From Clarkia xantiana subsp. parviflora (lineage: Eukaryota > Streptophyta > Magnoliopsida > Myrtales > Onagraceae), in NCBI GenBank assembly GCA_036873135.1, contig JAPTYO010000059.1, positions 12,579,066 to 12,643,065 on the forward strand: DNA of 64,000 bases, given 5' to 3'. The position numbers were made by a program, and so were the translations under genes. This document shows positions 27,502 to 40,102 of this stretch, in pieces (within the stretch, counting starts at the first letter, position 1; each line of letters begins with the position of its first letter). The notes below the pieces were generated by a model. The model was not told the origin of the DNA and searched no databases. It was given only the letters and a program-made list of their open reading frames with translations.

Positions 27502-28439
27502 GCTTATTAATTCTCCTTTATGTTCTAGTTAATTAATGTGCCGTTGAAATTCCCTGGCTTTCCTCTTTGTTAGTTTATATATCACATAGAGCATAAATTA
27601 CGTTTTCCACCCTAAAAATAGACGAGTGCAATCTTTCTATCCTATTCCTAAGAAAGATATTGATTGTACTAAAATGGGAAAACAAATTAAGAATAAAAAC
27701 AGAAAATTTAGAATAAAAATGCAATAATTTTGACAATATATTTAAATAAATTGTAATGAAATAAAAAAGTATGTAAAATAAAGTTTTTTTTAGCCAATTC
27801 GTAATTATAAATTTGTTCTATAAATTCGAAACTGAAATGAAAAATAAAATTGTTAAAATATAAAAAAATACAAAAATATTTTTATATATTTTAAATAATT
27901 TAATAAAATAAATGAATTAGATTGTAATATATATATATATTGCTTTATATATTTATAACATGAAAATAGGGGAAAATGGAAGTAAAAAAATATAATATAA
28001 AAGTATATTTTTTTAACTAATACGTAAAAAAAAAAAAAAGTATATTTTTAACTAATACAAGTAATGAAGTTAAAATATTTTTGCCAATACTATAAATTAG
28101 TTTCACAAGTTTAAAAAGTATAAAAGTTTATTGCAATTTTTTTAATATATTTTTAAGTGTTCTATTTCTAAATTTAGATTTTTCGGCCTTTCAAACATAT
28201 TTAGTTATATATCATTTTCAGATAATATATCCTTAATCTTCCAGTCCTTTTCTGTTATGTGTCTTACTAACAAATTCGAAAACCATCCTCAAGGAAAACT
28301 CCAAGTAAAGTTGCCTGTCCATAATTGCGTGGTCCGGGTGGATTAACAAGCCCCCCCAAAACGATTAAAATTAACATTTTGGAGCCAGTTTTGTACTACG
28401 CGAGTATGCACCGGGTGTATGGGTGCATGTAGCAAGGTA

Positions 28440-28830
28440 TTGTATTAGGTTTTTCAACTTTCGCCCTCTGTCTCTGACAAAGTTTCATTTTTGCCCCGAA
28501 CTCCAATTTTCTTTATTTTGATCCACAAGTTATAATTAAATGTTCTTTCATCCTCAAAAGACTCTAATTTTGTTCAAATTTAATCCTCGATCTTTAGCCA
28601 TAAAATAAGTCGTCCCCTATCTATAATTTTTTCCAATTTGATCCTCAAACTCTGTTCAATAAAAATTTGATCCCCAAACTTTAATTTATTCTCATTTGAT
28701 ACTTAGACTATACTATATTGTTTTTCAGTCCTCAAACTCTACTTTTCTCTAATATGATCATCAAACTTAGACCAAATTATAATTTTCATCCCCAAACTCT
28801 AGTAAACATAGAATCTACACAATGTTTACT
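28440..28830. repeat. Degenerate pyrimidine-rich dispersed repeat
   Basis: Phrases such as TTTGATCCTCAAACTC, TTTTGATCCACAAGTT and TTTGATCCCCAAACTTTA recur about every 35-60 bp with substitutions. This is a mosaic of short imperfect repeats, common in plant intergenic transposon remnants. Boundaries are uncertain and no duplication flanks were found. Confidence 0.4.
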
Positions 28831-29042
28831 CTAAATTGATCATTTTTACCTAAAAAGTTGGTACAGATTGATCTATCAATGACCCAAACTTACAATAAAA
28901 AAAAAGACCTAAACTAAACCCAACATTGCATTCCCTGCCAAATTTATTCCATAGGTGCTAGCTTTGATGGCAAACAAAGCATCCCCAAAACAATCAAAAC
29001 CACCACAACATATCATTCATTTCAACACACTAGAAATCATCA

Positions 29043-32000
29043 TCATAACTTGAGGAAAACAAACTCCTCCACAGCAGGTATCTCTCCAATCTTCCTCAAA
29101 GTCTCCTTACTGGGCTGATCATCGACTCCGATAGCCATCACTGCTTGCTTCCTCGGAGCAAACCTCCCAACACTCATGAAACTCACATTCACGTTCTCCT
29201 CGCCCAGAATGCTCCCCACCTGCCCGATCATCCCGGGCTGATCCACCTGTCTGCACAGAATGATACATCCTTCCAAACTCACATCCACTTCAAAAGATCC
29301 CACCTTTGTCAAATGTGGAATTCCGTCTTTAACCTTCCCTTCCACAGTAATCTCACCTGAGTCCGATATGGCACTTGCGAACCTCGACTCCACGTTGGCT
29401 ATCTGGACTTGGATGTACTCTAGCGGGCTCTCAGGGGACCCGTCTAATACGATTCGCTCCTCTGAGATTCTGAGGCCTCTTTGTTTGGCTGTGAAGTCTG
29501 CATTTACCAAGTTGACAAAGACGCTCGATATGGGCTCGATCAGACCTTTTGTGATCATGGCTCGGAGGAGTCTGGTGTCGAGATCATCGGGTGCTCTTGC
29601 TGAGGCGTACGTCACTTTCACTGTCTTGACTCCGCTTCCTCCTCCTACTAGCTGAACAGCTAGTCTTCCAAGTTTCTCAGCAAGAACCACATATGGCTTC
29701 AACTCGGTCAGGACCTAAGAAGGAAGAGAGATTTGTGTTCATACATATAAATCTGATTTCATCCTATCAAAATTAAGCTATCCGGATAAAATATAGCAAT
29801 AGACCATGTATCCCTATCAAAGGATTGCACACACTTCAAAAAGGAATTTAACAGCTAAAAGGGTAAATTATAGAGAATATATTAACCAATTTGCTGCTAC
29901 CACTGAAAAATATATCAAGGCCAGAGTGGGAGAGCAGAAACATAATTTGTAAATGGGGCACAGAATGAAAGTAGAAAACTCGAGTTTGTAAAAATATGAC
30001 TGGCAAAAAATGATTTTGAATACCTCAGCAGGAACCATTGGTGCATTAACGGCAGTTGCAGCAAGTTCCCCTTTCAAAGCTCCCACCACAGCTTCAGCAA
30101 TCTCAATAGCCACTCCTTCCTGTACATTAGCCAATCAAATATCAGCACTTAAGAAGTATAAAAGTAGAAAGCAACTTCCATAAAAATTCTGAGTATGAGA
30201 GAAACCTGAGCTTCCATGGTGCTTGCTCCAAGATGAGGGGTAACAGTAACTCTTTCATGCTGCACCAATTTGCTGTCCTTAGAGGGTGGTTCAACCGTGA
30301 AAACATCTAGAGCCGCCTGAAATACAAAGTAATAACTCACTTTCCAAGGTACTTATTATGTTATAAGGGCACCCTATTAAGTTGTGATTAGACATTTTCT
30401 TAATATGAGGAAAATACCTGAGCAACAATTCCAGAATCAAGCGCCCTCACTAGAGCATCTTCATCGATCACACCTCCACGAGCAACATTGACAATTCTGA
30501 CTCCTTTCTTCATCTTTGCAAAGGTGTCATCATTAAGGACCTTTGCTGTGGTAGGGGTCAGAGGCATGTGCAGAGAAATGAAATCAGCAGTGGCAAGGGC
30601 TTCTTCAAATCCGACAAGGTCCACACCTATTGCACGGGCCCGGTCAGCAGGGGCATATGGATCATGGGCAATGACATGCATGCCGAGACCTTTGGCACGG
30701 CGAGCAACTTCGGTTCCAACCTTTCCAAAACCCATCACAGCAAGTGTCTTCCCCACAAGGGACACACCAACATACTTGTTCCTTTCCCACTTTCCTGCAT
30801 ACAGGAAAATAAGCATTCATTGGTCAGTACCAAGAATCTTAAGAGAGGACAACATCATTCACGACCAATTACCAAAAAAGCAGAATAGTGTAACGCTTAT
30901 TTAATCGAAAAGCAAAATGACAGTATCTTTCAAGAATTAATATGGGACTGAATATCTAAACTTGATTTAAATAATAACGATGAAGATATTCATATACACA
31001 GCCAACGCTTGAAGACATTTGTATATAGGAAACAAAACAAACAGCTTCTGAACCTGCATGATCTGATACTAACTAACATTTGGATGGCGTTAGATTTGAA
31101 TGAAGCAAGATTTCTTGATTATCCCAACTAATTGGAATATCAATACTTAAGAACTTCCTTTCAACCGCTACCAAGATCCTGAAATGTCCAACAAGCTACA
31201 TGACCTTTTATAGCAAGAGAATAATAGTAGAGTCCTAAAACAATGCAAAATAATTAAAATATAGAGCACGCAGAAAGGACAATTACAAAAAGATTCCATG
31301 TTTGTTTCCTTTTCTCAGAGCATATAGCTCTATCAAAGGACCTTTTTTCAACTGCATCAGGATTTGAATATAAGCTTCACAACTTCTATAAAGTTGGTGC
31401 AATCCAGTAAGAGCTCAGTTACTAGCAAAAATCACTTCTGCTAAAGAAGGTAATCCATCCACCATCAGATCTGAGGAAATTAAACTGCATTCTATCTGTT
31501 CGACCAAATGCCACACACAAAGCAGTTAAGAGCACTCACCAGCTTTGACCGATGCATCGGCCTGGGCTACGTTTCTAGCCATAGAGGCAAGCAGCGCGAT
31601 CCCATGCTCGGCGGCAGCCACTGTGTTGGCTGTTGGCGCGTTCACCACCAAGCAACCATGCTCTGTTGCTGCAGCCAGATCCACATTGTCGATCCCGACA
31701 CCAGCCCTTCCCACAACCTTGAGCCTCCCCCTGGAGGATTCGAAGACCTCGCGAGTAACCTTGGTCCCGCTCCGCACGATCAGGGCATCGCAGAGTGAGA
31801 TCTTGGTGTTGAGCTCCTCGGGGCTAAGGTTGTAGGAGCAGTCGATGTTGGCGAAGTCCTTGAGAAGGTCCAATCCTGCCTGACCGAGCTTCTCGGCGAC
31901 GAGCACGGTGGGCTTCGCATCGAGGGATGCGCGGACGATTACGAGACCGCGGTTATTGTTTCGGAGGGTGATGGGGGACACGGAGAAAGCTGATGGGAGA

Positions 32001-32074
32001 GTAAACTTGGAAGATAGGTTGAGCTGGGAAGGTTTTAGGCCCGGGGTAACACCCAGGGAACCGGTGGCGGCCAT
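29043..32074 (-). CDS. PGDH: D-3-phosphoglycerate dehydrogenase, plastid (serine biosynthesis)
   Basis: Five exons on the minus strand (32074-31540, 30794-30418, 30316-30206, 30119-30024, 29714-29043) encode 596 residues, within the 588-624 range of plant PGDH isoforms. A transit peptide of about 50 residues precedes the dehydrogenase. The enzyme oxidises 3-phosphoglycerate to 3-phosphohydroxypyruvate with NAD+, the first step of the phosphorylated serine pathway in plastids. Visible features are [12 protein letters not shown], the Rossmann motif GFGKVG with a downstream Asp (HDPYAP), [11 protein letters not shown], and the catalytic His in PHLGAST. A regulatory intervening domain and a C-terminal ACT domain ([18 protein letters not shown] to the end) follow. 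All phases agree. A hAT-type transposon starts about 135 bp upstream of the start codon, so the promoter or 5' UTR may be altered. The isoform (PGDH1/2/3) cannot be decided here. Confidence 0.95.
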
Positions 32075-32208
32075 TTCAGGGTGCGGCGGCGCGTGTGAAA
32101 TGGAGACGCTTGTTTATCTAGGTTAGTGGCAAATGGACTACTGATGGAGGAATATGGAGGGAAGAAGGCTCGAAAGTCGAATCAGAGGTGGAATTTATTG
32201 GTGCTGAC

Positions 32209-32698
32209 TAGGGGTGGCAACGGGTCACGGGTACCCGCCGACCCGCGGGTACCCGCCCCGATTTTGACCCGCCGACCCGTGACCCGCGATCCGTGGGACG
32301 GGTCCGGGTTTAGGGTCGCGGGGCCCCGCCGACCCGACCCGCCCCGTGTGTTCAAATTACATACATATTTAACATATATGTATTATATAAAACTACATGG
32401 GTAATATAATACATAATTAAAATAACAATGATTCTAATGAGTATATTGATTTTTATTTGGATTTGAAGTTACATTTGTAATTTGTGATTCGAATTTGGAA
32501 TTGAATTTGGATACGTGAAACATAAAATTTAGAGTTTAAAGTTTAAAAATAATAAATTATGTTCCACGTGGGACGACCCGCGGGTCGACCCGCCCCGCCC
32601 CGAAAATTCATGGGACGGGCACGGGTCGGCCATGTCGACCCGCGGGGCGGGTCCGGGTCCGGCGATACCCGCCCCGACCCGCCCCGTTGCCATCCCTA
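32209..32698. mobile_element. hAT-type MITE in the PGDH upstream region
   Basis: A 490-bp element with ends TAGGGGTGGCAACGGG and CCCGTTGCCATCCCTA (15 of 16 inverted). It is flanked by an exact 8-bp duplication GTGCTGAC at 32201-32208 and 32699-32706. The arms are crowded with GACCCGC/GCGGGTC motifs around an AT-rich centre. No transposase. Its left end lies 135 bp from the PGDH start codon. Confidence 0.93.
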
Positions 32699-32755
32699 GT
32701 GCTGACCTCCGTAGTTGGTATGAGAGAGAGAGAGATGGATCTGCTGACGATTTTC

Positions 32756-32757
<2 letters not shown>

Positions 32758-32789
<32 letters not shown>
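32758..32789. repeat. Poly(T) tract of 32 nt
   Basis: An uninterrupted run of T about 60 bp outside the hAT element, preceded by a short GA microsatellite. Open frames across it (poly-Lys or poly-Phe) are artefacts. Confidence 0.95.
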
Positions 32790-33331
32790 CATTTTTAGCC
32801 AATATAATAATAATAATTATCAAATGGTAATAATTGACATTTAGGCAATCCAACAAATGCTAGATGACAAACAAAAAATAGTAACTAAATTTTGGTTTGA
32901 ACGTTTTGCTATTTATTGATCTCATGCGTAGATTTTGTTACCTTCATTAAAATTTCAGTCTTGGATGATGAAATAATCACACACATGATTTCTAAAAACA
33001 TGAAAAATTGTTACTTAATGTTAGATTAATTTGTTACTTATTTTCTTTATTATGTGCCTAGAATGTAGATAAATTATTCTAAAAGTGACCAAAATCTTAA
33101 TAAACTTAGCAAATTGTATATATAAAATAGTTGAGCTAATAAAATATTAAAAAAAAATTAACAATTTTTTTTTGTCAACAATTTATTCGATTGGTAAAAA
33201 CTTGAGCTAACTAATCCAAAATATTAAAAGTTACTGAAAAGTTAACTTAAAATCCTCGCTTCCTCACTTAAAAATAACAAATGAATAGAAAAAAAAAAAA
33301 AAAAAAAATTACGGGGCTCGATGGAATCTAC

Positions 33332-33911
33332 TAGGGGTGAAACCGGACCGGTCGGACCGGTTTTTTGCTTGGTTCGGTCGGTTACCCATATTTTCGGTCC
33401 GGATTTTTTCCTTAAAAAAATCCGACCAAGAAACCATGTGAGAAAAAATAAACCGTCCATTGGTAGTACGGTTTTTTCGGTTCGGTTTTCGGTTTAAACC
33501 GAAAATCCAAAAGTAACAATTATTATTTAAAATTCTCGTTATTTTCATGGAATTTATCAAAGCGAAATGAAAAATAACGTCAATTATTATAATTAAATAA
33601 ATTATAAAACAAAATTAGAAAAAATATTATTCATAAATGCTTATTTCATAATTTTTATAAACCTAATGAATTAATTATATTGATTAATATCAACTAATAT
33701 AATATATATTATATACATTTAGTTAGCATAACGGTCGGTTCGGTCCCCACGGTCCTCAAAGATTAAAATCCGAACCGGACCGAAAAACCGAATTAGAGTA
33801 AAAAAATCCGACCAAAAACCAAACCGTATATTTCGGATTCGGTTTTTTCGGTCCGGACCGAATCGGTTTTCACCGGTTTTTCGGACCAACCGGATTTTGG
33901 TTTCACCCCTA
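33332..33911. mobile_element. hAT-type MITE, second upstream of PGDH
   Basis: A 580-bp element with ends TAGGGGTGAAACCGG and GGTTTCACCCCTA. The exact 8-bp target-site duplication GAATCTAC lies at 33324-33331 and 33912-33919. Subterminal regions are rich in CGGTTTTTCGGT/ACCGAAAAACCG motifs; the centre is AT-rich. No coding capacity. It belongs to a different subfamily from 32209-32698 although the first bases of the ends agree. Confidence 0.92.
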
Positions 33912-33968
33912 GAATCTACGGAGTTGGATGCTACTTCTCCTGACGTGGGGTCCAATGAAGTTTTTTAA

Positions 33969-34451
33969 GAGTGAATTCCCAAGGTAGGTTTCCCGCCATA
34001 TTATTTTCCAAACTAGATTCTTTTAGAAATTAATTCCAAAAATAGGTCTTTTCTTTTTTTTTGTAATGTATATTATTTAATTTAAATTCTAAAGTTTACA
34101 ATATGTTACAAATGAACCCTAAAGAAAACTATAATTAAAAAATGAAATTTAAGAAACTAAATGTATGAAAAAATAAAAATGGAAATAAAAGTTAATTAAT
34201 TAAATGTTGAAAATGCACATTAAAAAATAATCAAACAAACAAATTTTGTAGATTTTAATTCTAAAAAATATGTGAAATTAAAAGAAAAAGATTTAAAAAT
34301 AATTAAATTTTGAAAAAAATATATAATGATATGCAAATTATATTCTTTAAGAGTATGCAAAAAAAAAATAACTAACTAAAATCCATTCTTAAATTTATTC
34401 TTTTAATTTTTTTAAATTTAAATTAGTTTATCCGTTGTTTTTTTCATTCGC

Positions 34452-34497
<46 letters not shown>

Positions 34498-34878
34498 ATT
34501 TAACATATTTTATTTAGGGTTTATATTTTTATACTTAAAAAATCCTGAGTATTTAGTTTCTTTACGTTTTATATCACTGTTTTTTTTATAATTTATATAT
34601 TTTGGCATATTTTATTTTTAGAATTTTTTTAAATTACTAATTTATTATTTTTATGTTTATAACTTTTACATTTAACTATCTTAATTTTCAATTTTTTTTA
34701 TATATTTCTTCTATGAAGTTAAGGATCAATTGTAACAAAATATAAACTTTAGGGGTAAAATATAAAAATATAAATGATTAAAAAAATAAAAAATAAAAAC
34801 CTATTTTGGGAATTAGTTTATGAAGAATCCTAGTTTGGGAATAAGTTTGACAATGAAGCCTATTTTGGGCATTCACTC
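33969..34878. mobile_element. Mutator-type MITE with long inverted ends (copy 2)
   Basis: A 910-bp relative of 19564-20502, starting GAGTGAATTCCCAAGGTAGG and ending CCTATTTTGGGCATTCACTC. The 9-bp target-site duplication GTTTTTTAA is at 33960-33968 and 34879-34887. Internal landmarks shared with copy 1 include TTCCAAAAATAGGT near the left end and TAACAAAATATAAACTTTAGG near the right. A (TA)n microsatellite of about 37 bp lies inside (34456-34492). Confidence 0.92.
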
Positions 34879-34996
34879 GTTTTTTAAAAGTACCAACTAC
34901 GTAGTTCAACGTTTGGATTTTAATTAATTAGGTGAAATTGATCGAATTCTAAAAATTAAAAAAAGATTCTATTTAATAAGGCAGCAATGTTTTACG

Positions 34997-35580
34997 CAGT
35001 GTTATCAGAACCGGACCGGACCGGCGGTCCGACCGCGGTCGGACCAGAACCGGACTCCTCCACGGTCCGGTTTGCTTATTTTCGGAGGATGTAAGCGAAC
35101 CCGGTTCTGAAGTCCGGTTTTCACCGAACCGGCCAGTTTTGGGCGAACCGGGCGGTTCGCCGGTTCGGAGACTTTCATTAAAAAAAAACAAAGAAAACAA
35201 AACAAAATTAGGGTTAACAGCAGAGAGGAGATCGACATTCACTTCTCATCATCTCAGCGCCGCAGCAAGCAAGCAGATGAGAAAATCACAGCAGCTCCTC
35301 TAGTCGCCCACAGCAGCTCCGCCGGTCAGCTCAGTCGCCCACAGCAGCTCCGCCAGTCAGCCCAGTCGCCCACCGCCCCCAGGCCCTTGAGCTCTCGCAG
35401 CCACAACCCTTGTGTTGTGTTTGAACTTCTGTCTTCTGCAGCTGCTGCTGCTCTGCAAATCTGCATATTTTTGAATTTTGACTAAAATCGGTCGGACCCG
35501 GTTCGAACCGGGTCCGACCGGCCGAACCGGGAACCGGTGGCCCTGCCGGTTCTGGCCCCGGTCCGGTTCTGATAACACTG
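34997..35580. mobile_element. hAT-type MITE, CCGG-rich, with captured-looking GC-rich core
   Basis: A 584-bp element with ends CAGTGTTATCAGAACCGGACC and GGTCCGGTTCTGATAACACTG, an essentially perfect 21-bp inverted pair. The exact 8-bp target-site duplication GTTTTACG is at 34989-34996 and 35581-35588. Subterminal regions are dense in ACCGG/GGTCCG motifs, like the 2994-3439 element. The core (35220-35470) is different: GC-rich, with duplicated AGTCGCCCACAGCAGCTCCGCC phrases unlike the AT-rich cores of the other elements. Confidence 0.93.
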
Positions 35581-35588
35581 GTTTTACG

Positions 35589-36082
35589 GACTGGCCAGAA
35601 ATAAGCATACCAACGATTATATAGAGAAATTATAACCTACCTCGGCTGTAACAGGTTTCTTCCACCTGGTGACACTACATCCACTCACAAACTGACAAGT
35701 GTTAAAGGGGAGGAAAGAGAAAAGCTTATAATGACACATATCATCTGCTAAATGGTGAAAGAGATACCACATGGAGGACAGGTGTTAACTCCGAGGCGGG
35801 ACTTTTCTAATCACACTCAGAGATTTCTCATCTCGGTGCTTATAAAAAGAAAATTTAAATTAAAAGGACTAAACAATAAAACAAAACGTTTTTACCTTTT
35901 TATTTCGAAGCATCCTGCAGCATGCTAAAAAACTAACATTGTATCATACTTTGTAAAATATATTATTATTTTAAAACATTTATTATTTGTCCCACTTAAT
36001 CAAGCACCACCAGTTCTCCTGAGTCCAGTAGTCCACCACCCTTACATTCTTACGTATATGTTATAATATTAATAATTTTAAC

Positions 36083-36147
<65 letters not shown>

Positions 36148-38033
36148 GAACAAAGTTATACTAGTAAGTATAAAACATAATACAAACTAAAATTATGTGC
36201 ATTGCTGATTTATTTATTTATTATCATACACAATAATTCTTTTATTATATTAAAATAAACTCAACTCAAATTAATTTTTTATAATTAATTTGTTTGTTTG
36301 TATTTTTTTTTTCAATTTTTCTGTTTGTATATTTTTTAAAAGTTATTTTCTAATAATTTAAAATTGAGATATTATTTAAAAGTTTGTGTAGTGTGATGAA
36401 TATTACGCAATTAGTGTACATGATAAATATTAAATGTATCTTTATTAGTTTCTGTTTTCTTTCTTACTTTTAGTTCTTAATATTTTGATCAATCATTAAA
36501 AGTTTAGAGTTAAGTTGACAAATAGAAAAACCACTTAAATACTTACTTTTAAAATTGAGAAAAAATAAATTCTATTATATATAAGTTTTTTTTTATGAAT
36601 TTTAGATTTCCCTCTTTAGTTTTCAAATTTTAGAAATTAATTTTTATTTTTTTTAATTATAATATTATCTCAAATTTAATTTTTTTTATTAAGTTGTGTT
36701 ATTATTTTTTTACAATGTATTTGAGATAATTGTTTTAAAATATATTCTGTATTTTATATTTATGTGATATTGATTTGATAAATTCAATTCCAAACACAAT
36801 GAAGATTAATCATTGGTGCATCAAGTTACATGTCAAGACAACGACGATATTATTTGTTGGTACGTGACTGAGGCTTGATGCTATAATTAATATGTATAAC
36901 ATACATTAAGAAGTGCAGATCCCCAGTTAAGAATGAAAACCCGATCTAATAAGTGAAGAACTTTGGCAAAAAAAAAAAAAAAAAAGTGAAGAGCCATTAG
37001 AATTGGAATTTCAACCGACGATTCTCAGATTCTGTAAAAATCTACACAAGAAAAAAAAAAGAGTGGCTACCACAGAACAGTGAGGCACAGATCATTAAGG
37101 AAGTATCAAAGCTTGACATGACACGTGATGAATGAGAGGAAGATAAGAGCTCGACTGTATTGGGAAGAATGAGGGGAGAAGAGCTTACTTGGGCTGCTGC
37201 TGCAGCGTGAAGAAGAAAAAGCACATCAAGCGCACTAGATAAAAATTAGGATATCTATTTTTTTATTTTTTATTTTTTTTAAGTTATGAATCTTGAATTA
37301 TAATAAATATAACTAAAAAACACGTTAATAAATAAAATTTAAATATATCAATAGTTAACAAATAATATAACATTTTTAATGAAGTGAATTTTTTTTGCCA
37401 TTCTAAAACCCAAAATTGTTAATTAAACCACAATGCGAAATATTATAAAATTGAACCTATAACCTCTAAAATTGACTTTGATCCTCTAATTCACAAATTT
37501 CACAATGTATTATTATATACAAAAAATTGTCCACAATATTATTTTATGAATTAACCACATAAAATGATATTTCGTTAGACATAATCATTTTATTTTAATT
37601 AAATATGAGAATAATTATGAAAGTATATTATTTGAATTGAAGATAATTGTAATGAAGACACAATAACAATAACTGATAATTATTTTTGTATTAGTATTAA
37701 TTTGTTAAGGGAAATAATAAAATACATTCAAAAAATTAGAAATCGAAGTATTTGTAATATAGAAAATAAAAAAACAAATAAATGTAACAAATAGAATATT
37801 AAAAAAGCGTAGGATAAAAAAGTAATCAATATTAAAATTTTGTTTGATCAAGTTTATTTTAATATGATAAAATGAATTATTGTGTATAAAAAAATCAATT
37901 GTATATAATTTTTAATTTTAATATGCAAAATATATATTTTTTTATAAAATTATATATATATATATATTAGGAGTAAAACTAAAAATATGAAATTACTACG
38001 CTAAACAATATGTACTAAAGTCTAAACTTTAAA
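35589..38033. other. AT-rich gene-free stretch
   Basis: About 2.4 kb of very AT-rich sequence between the last hAT element and the LINE. It contains a pure (TA)n tract of about 54 bp (36087-36140) and several poly(A)/poly(T) runs. I see no gene, conserved domain or delimited transposon. Confidence 0.7.
36087..36140. repeat. (TA)n microsatellite
   Basis: About 27 uninterrupted TA units, the longest simple repeat of the window. Confidence 0.95.
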
Positions 38034-38448
38034 CTATACTCAATAGGGTTTCTCTCCGTTGTGAGGGATAGGTTACCTCTTACATGAGCAGTCTTCTTCT
38101 CCGATGGGGAATCTTCTCGCAACAGGATGTTATTGTGATGTGATCTTGCCGGATAACTGCTTCAATACTTCTTGCTGTTGATTCGTGATCCAATCCCGTC
38201 TTTATTCTTTTTTCTTATTACTTCTTGCGTGTCTTCTCCTGTCTTCTATCCTGTCGTTTTCTGTCAACAATTTATTCGAGGATTGATCAAATAATCTGGT
38301 TTCGGTGTCTGTCCTTTCTCTTGGGAGTGATCATCGTCCACTCCTGTCAATTATAACTTATCATCGTAGTCTCCATCGTGTGCCTTGTTTTCTTCCTGGC
38401 TAAAACCCTAATTTTTTTCTTTATCTGTATTGATTGCAGGTCTTCCGA

Positions 38449-40102
38449 ATGGATTATCATCGTGAACGTGATCAGAACAGAACCCTACATAGAACATCCC
38501 CTGGAAGATCAATCTTACAACTCGGAAATTCTTCAATACATCGGGAAGGGTATCGGTGTGTAGGGAAGGTGATAAGTGATAAGGTAATTCGCACTGGTGC
38601 TATCTTGAATATTCTTAAGCATGCTTGGGGGCGTTATGAGGAGGTAAAGGTGAAGGATCTTGCGAATGATGTTGTACTCATTGAATTTGTGAAGGAAGTT
38701 GATTATATCGATGCTTTGAATTGGAGTCCGTGGCTATTCAAGGTCATTGCTTGTCTCTCAAGCGATGGACGGTGGAATCAAAACTTGAAGAAGTTGAGTT
38801 TCATTTTGTCCAATTTTGGGTTCAAATTCATGGTTTAGAATTGAGGAAATTGAGTAACTCAAATGCCAAGATCATTGGGGAGTACATTGGTAGGTTTGTT
38901 GAGGCTGATAAGTCAATGGGTGATGGAGGTGACTGGCCGTTTCTAAGGGTTAAAGTGGAGGTGGATGCTGGAGCTCCGTTGATTGCTGGATTTTGGTACA
39001 CACGTGTGAATGGTACCGAAGCTTGGGCAAATGTACGATATGAGAGATTGCCTGACATTTGTTTTCAATGTGGTAAACTCGGCCATATTGAACGAACCTG
39101 CAAGGGTGATCTAGCTATGTCGGAGATTGAGCCTGACATGCCCAAGTATGGCCCGTGGTTACAAGTAGATCGTCCCCGTAAGTCTGATCTTTCATGGAAA
39201 ATTTTTGGGAAACGTACATCGACTAAAGATGAGGGAACTTCCGGCAGGCGTTGGAGTGACGTCATGAAAAGAACATAGCCAAAGAACCATTGCTTGCACC
39301 AACAGGTACCTTTACCACAAATTACCCAATGTCCAAAAATTCATACGCAAGCCACTCATCTCCACCAAATAATCCCCAACCAAGCCATATTCTACCCTCT
39401 CCTTCCCTAACAACAACGAATCCATCGTGTGACAACCCTTCTCAGCTCATCCCACCACTCACCTGCCACATAAGACCACCTAACTCTTCCAATCATTCAT
39501 ACACACCCACAAATCAGCTATCCCCGTTGCAAACTCCTCTCTCTAGTGCAAGCATGAGTTTATCCCAGCCATCAGTCGGAGATGCGGCCACACATCCTAG
39601 GAATGCTAATAAAAGTCTCATTGATGCCTCTATCACCTCCAGTCAGTCAAGGGCGCTGCGATACCGACCCACAATTGTAAGGAGAGCCCCATCCATTATC
39701 AAGTCCCAGCCCTCAGCCATGAAACCACCTTTTAATATACCATCAGAATTTCAAGACTATTTTGTGGAACTTCCCTCAGAGTGTGATTCACCGCCAAGAG
39801 ACGACGCCATTGAGCCAAGTCAAACTGGGCTATCACCTCTATTCGGAGGCTTATCGGTTAAGAGGACGTATCCTTTTGAAGAAGAAGGTAAAGCCGATGA
39901 TATAAATGGTGGGGTTACAAAGAAAAAGAAACTGGAATTCGAAGTCGATGGAGAAGTGATATGTAATGCTGGTTCTTCAAAGCCTACTACTAAAAACTCA
40001 GTGGGTAGGCCTAAGAAGAATGGAAGGAGGAGTGACAGGAAGGTAGTGAACGCAAACAAGGGTTCTGGTAGCTGTCCCATCACAGCTACACGGGATCCAT
40101 GA
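38449..40102 (+). pseudogene. LINE ORF1, nucleic-acid-binding protein, frameshifted
   Basis: ORF1 encodes the RNA-binding partner of the LINE reverse transcriptase. The N-terminal part has a DUF4283-like domain (KDLANDVVLIEF, LEEVEFHFVQFWVQIHG). It is followed by a zinc knuckle CX2CX4HX4C (CFQCGKLGHIERTC, nt about 39058-39100) and a long Ser/Pro/Thr-rich, then Lys-rich, C-terminus. The reading frame changes near 38742, inside the DUF4283 domain, where the phrase before a conserved GHCLSLKRW block runs on in another frame. It changes again near 39265, where an in-frame stop at 39276-39278 follows. The last segment ends with TGA at 40100-40102, overlapping the ORF2 start codon. Confidence 0.82.

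Larger units (their letters stand above)
27184..29042. other. Spacer between NRPB3 and PGDH (convergent 3' ends)
   Basis: About 1.9 kb between convergent genes. It holds the NRPB3 3' UTR with a 92-bp tandem duplication (27318-27501), a very AT-rich stretch (27600-28260), and a pyrimidine-rich block (about 28440-28830) in which TTTGATCCTCAAACTC-like phrases recur. That block resembles a degenerate dispersed plant repeat. No gene is visible. Confidence 0.6.

Noticed and set aside
32529..32856. Minus-strand frames with poly-Lys stretches
   Set aside because: They cross the poly(T) tract and hAT MITE and have no gene features.
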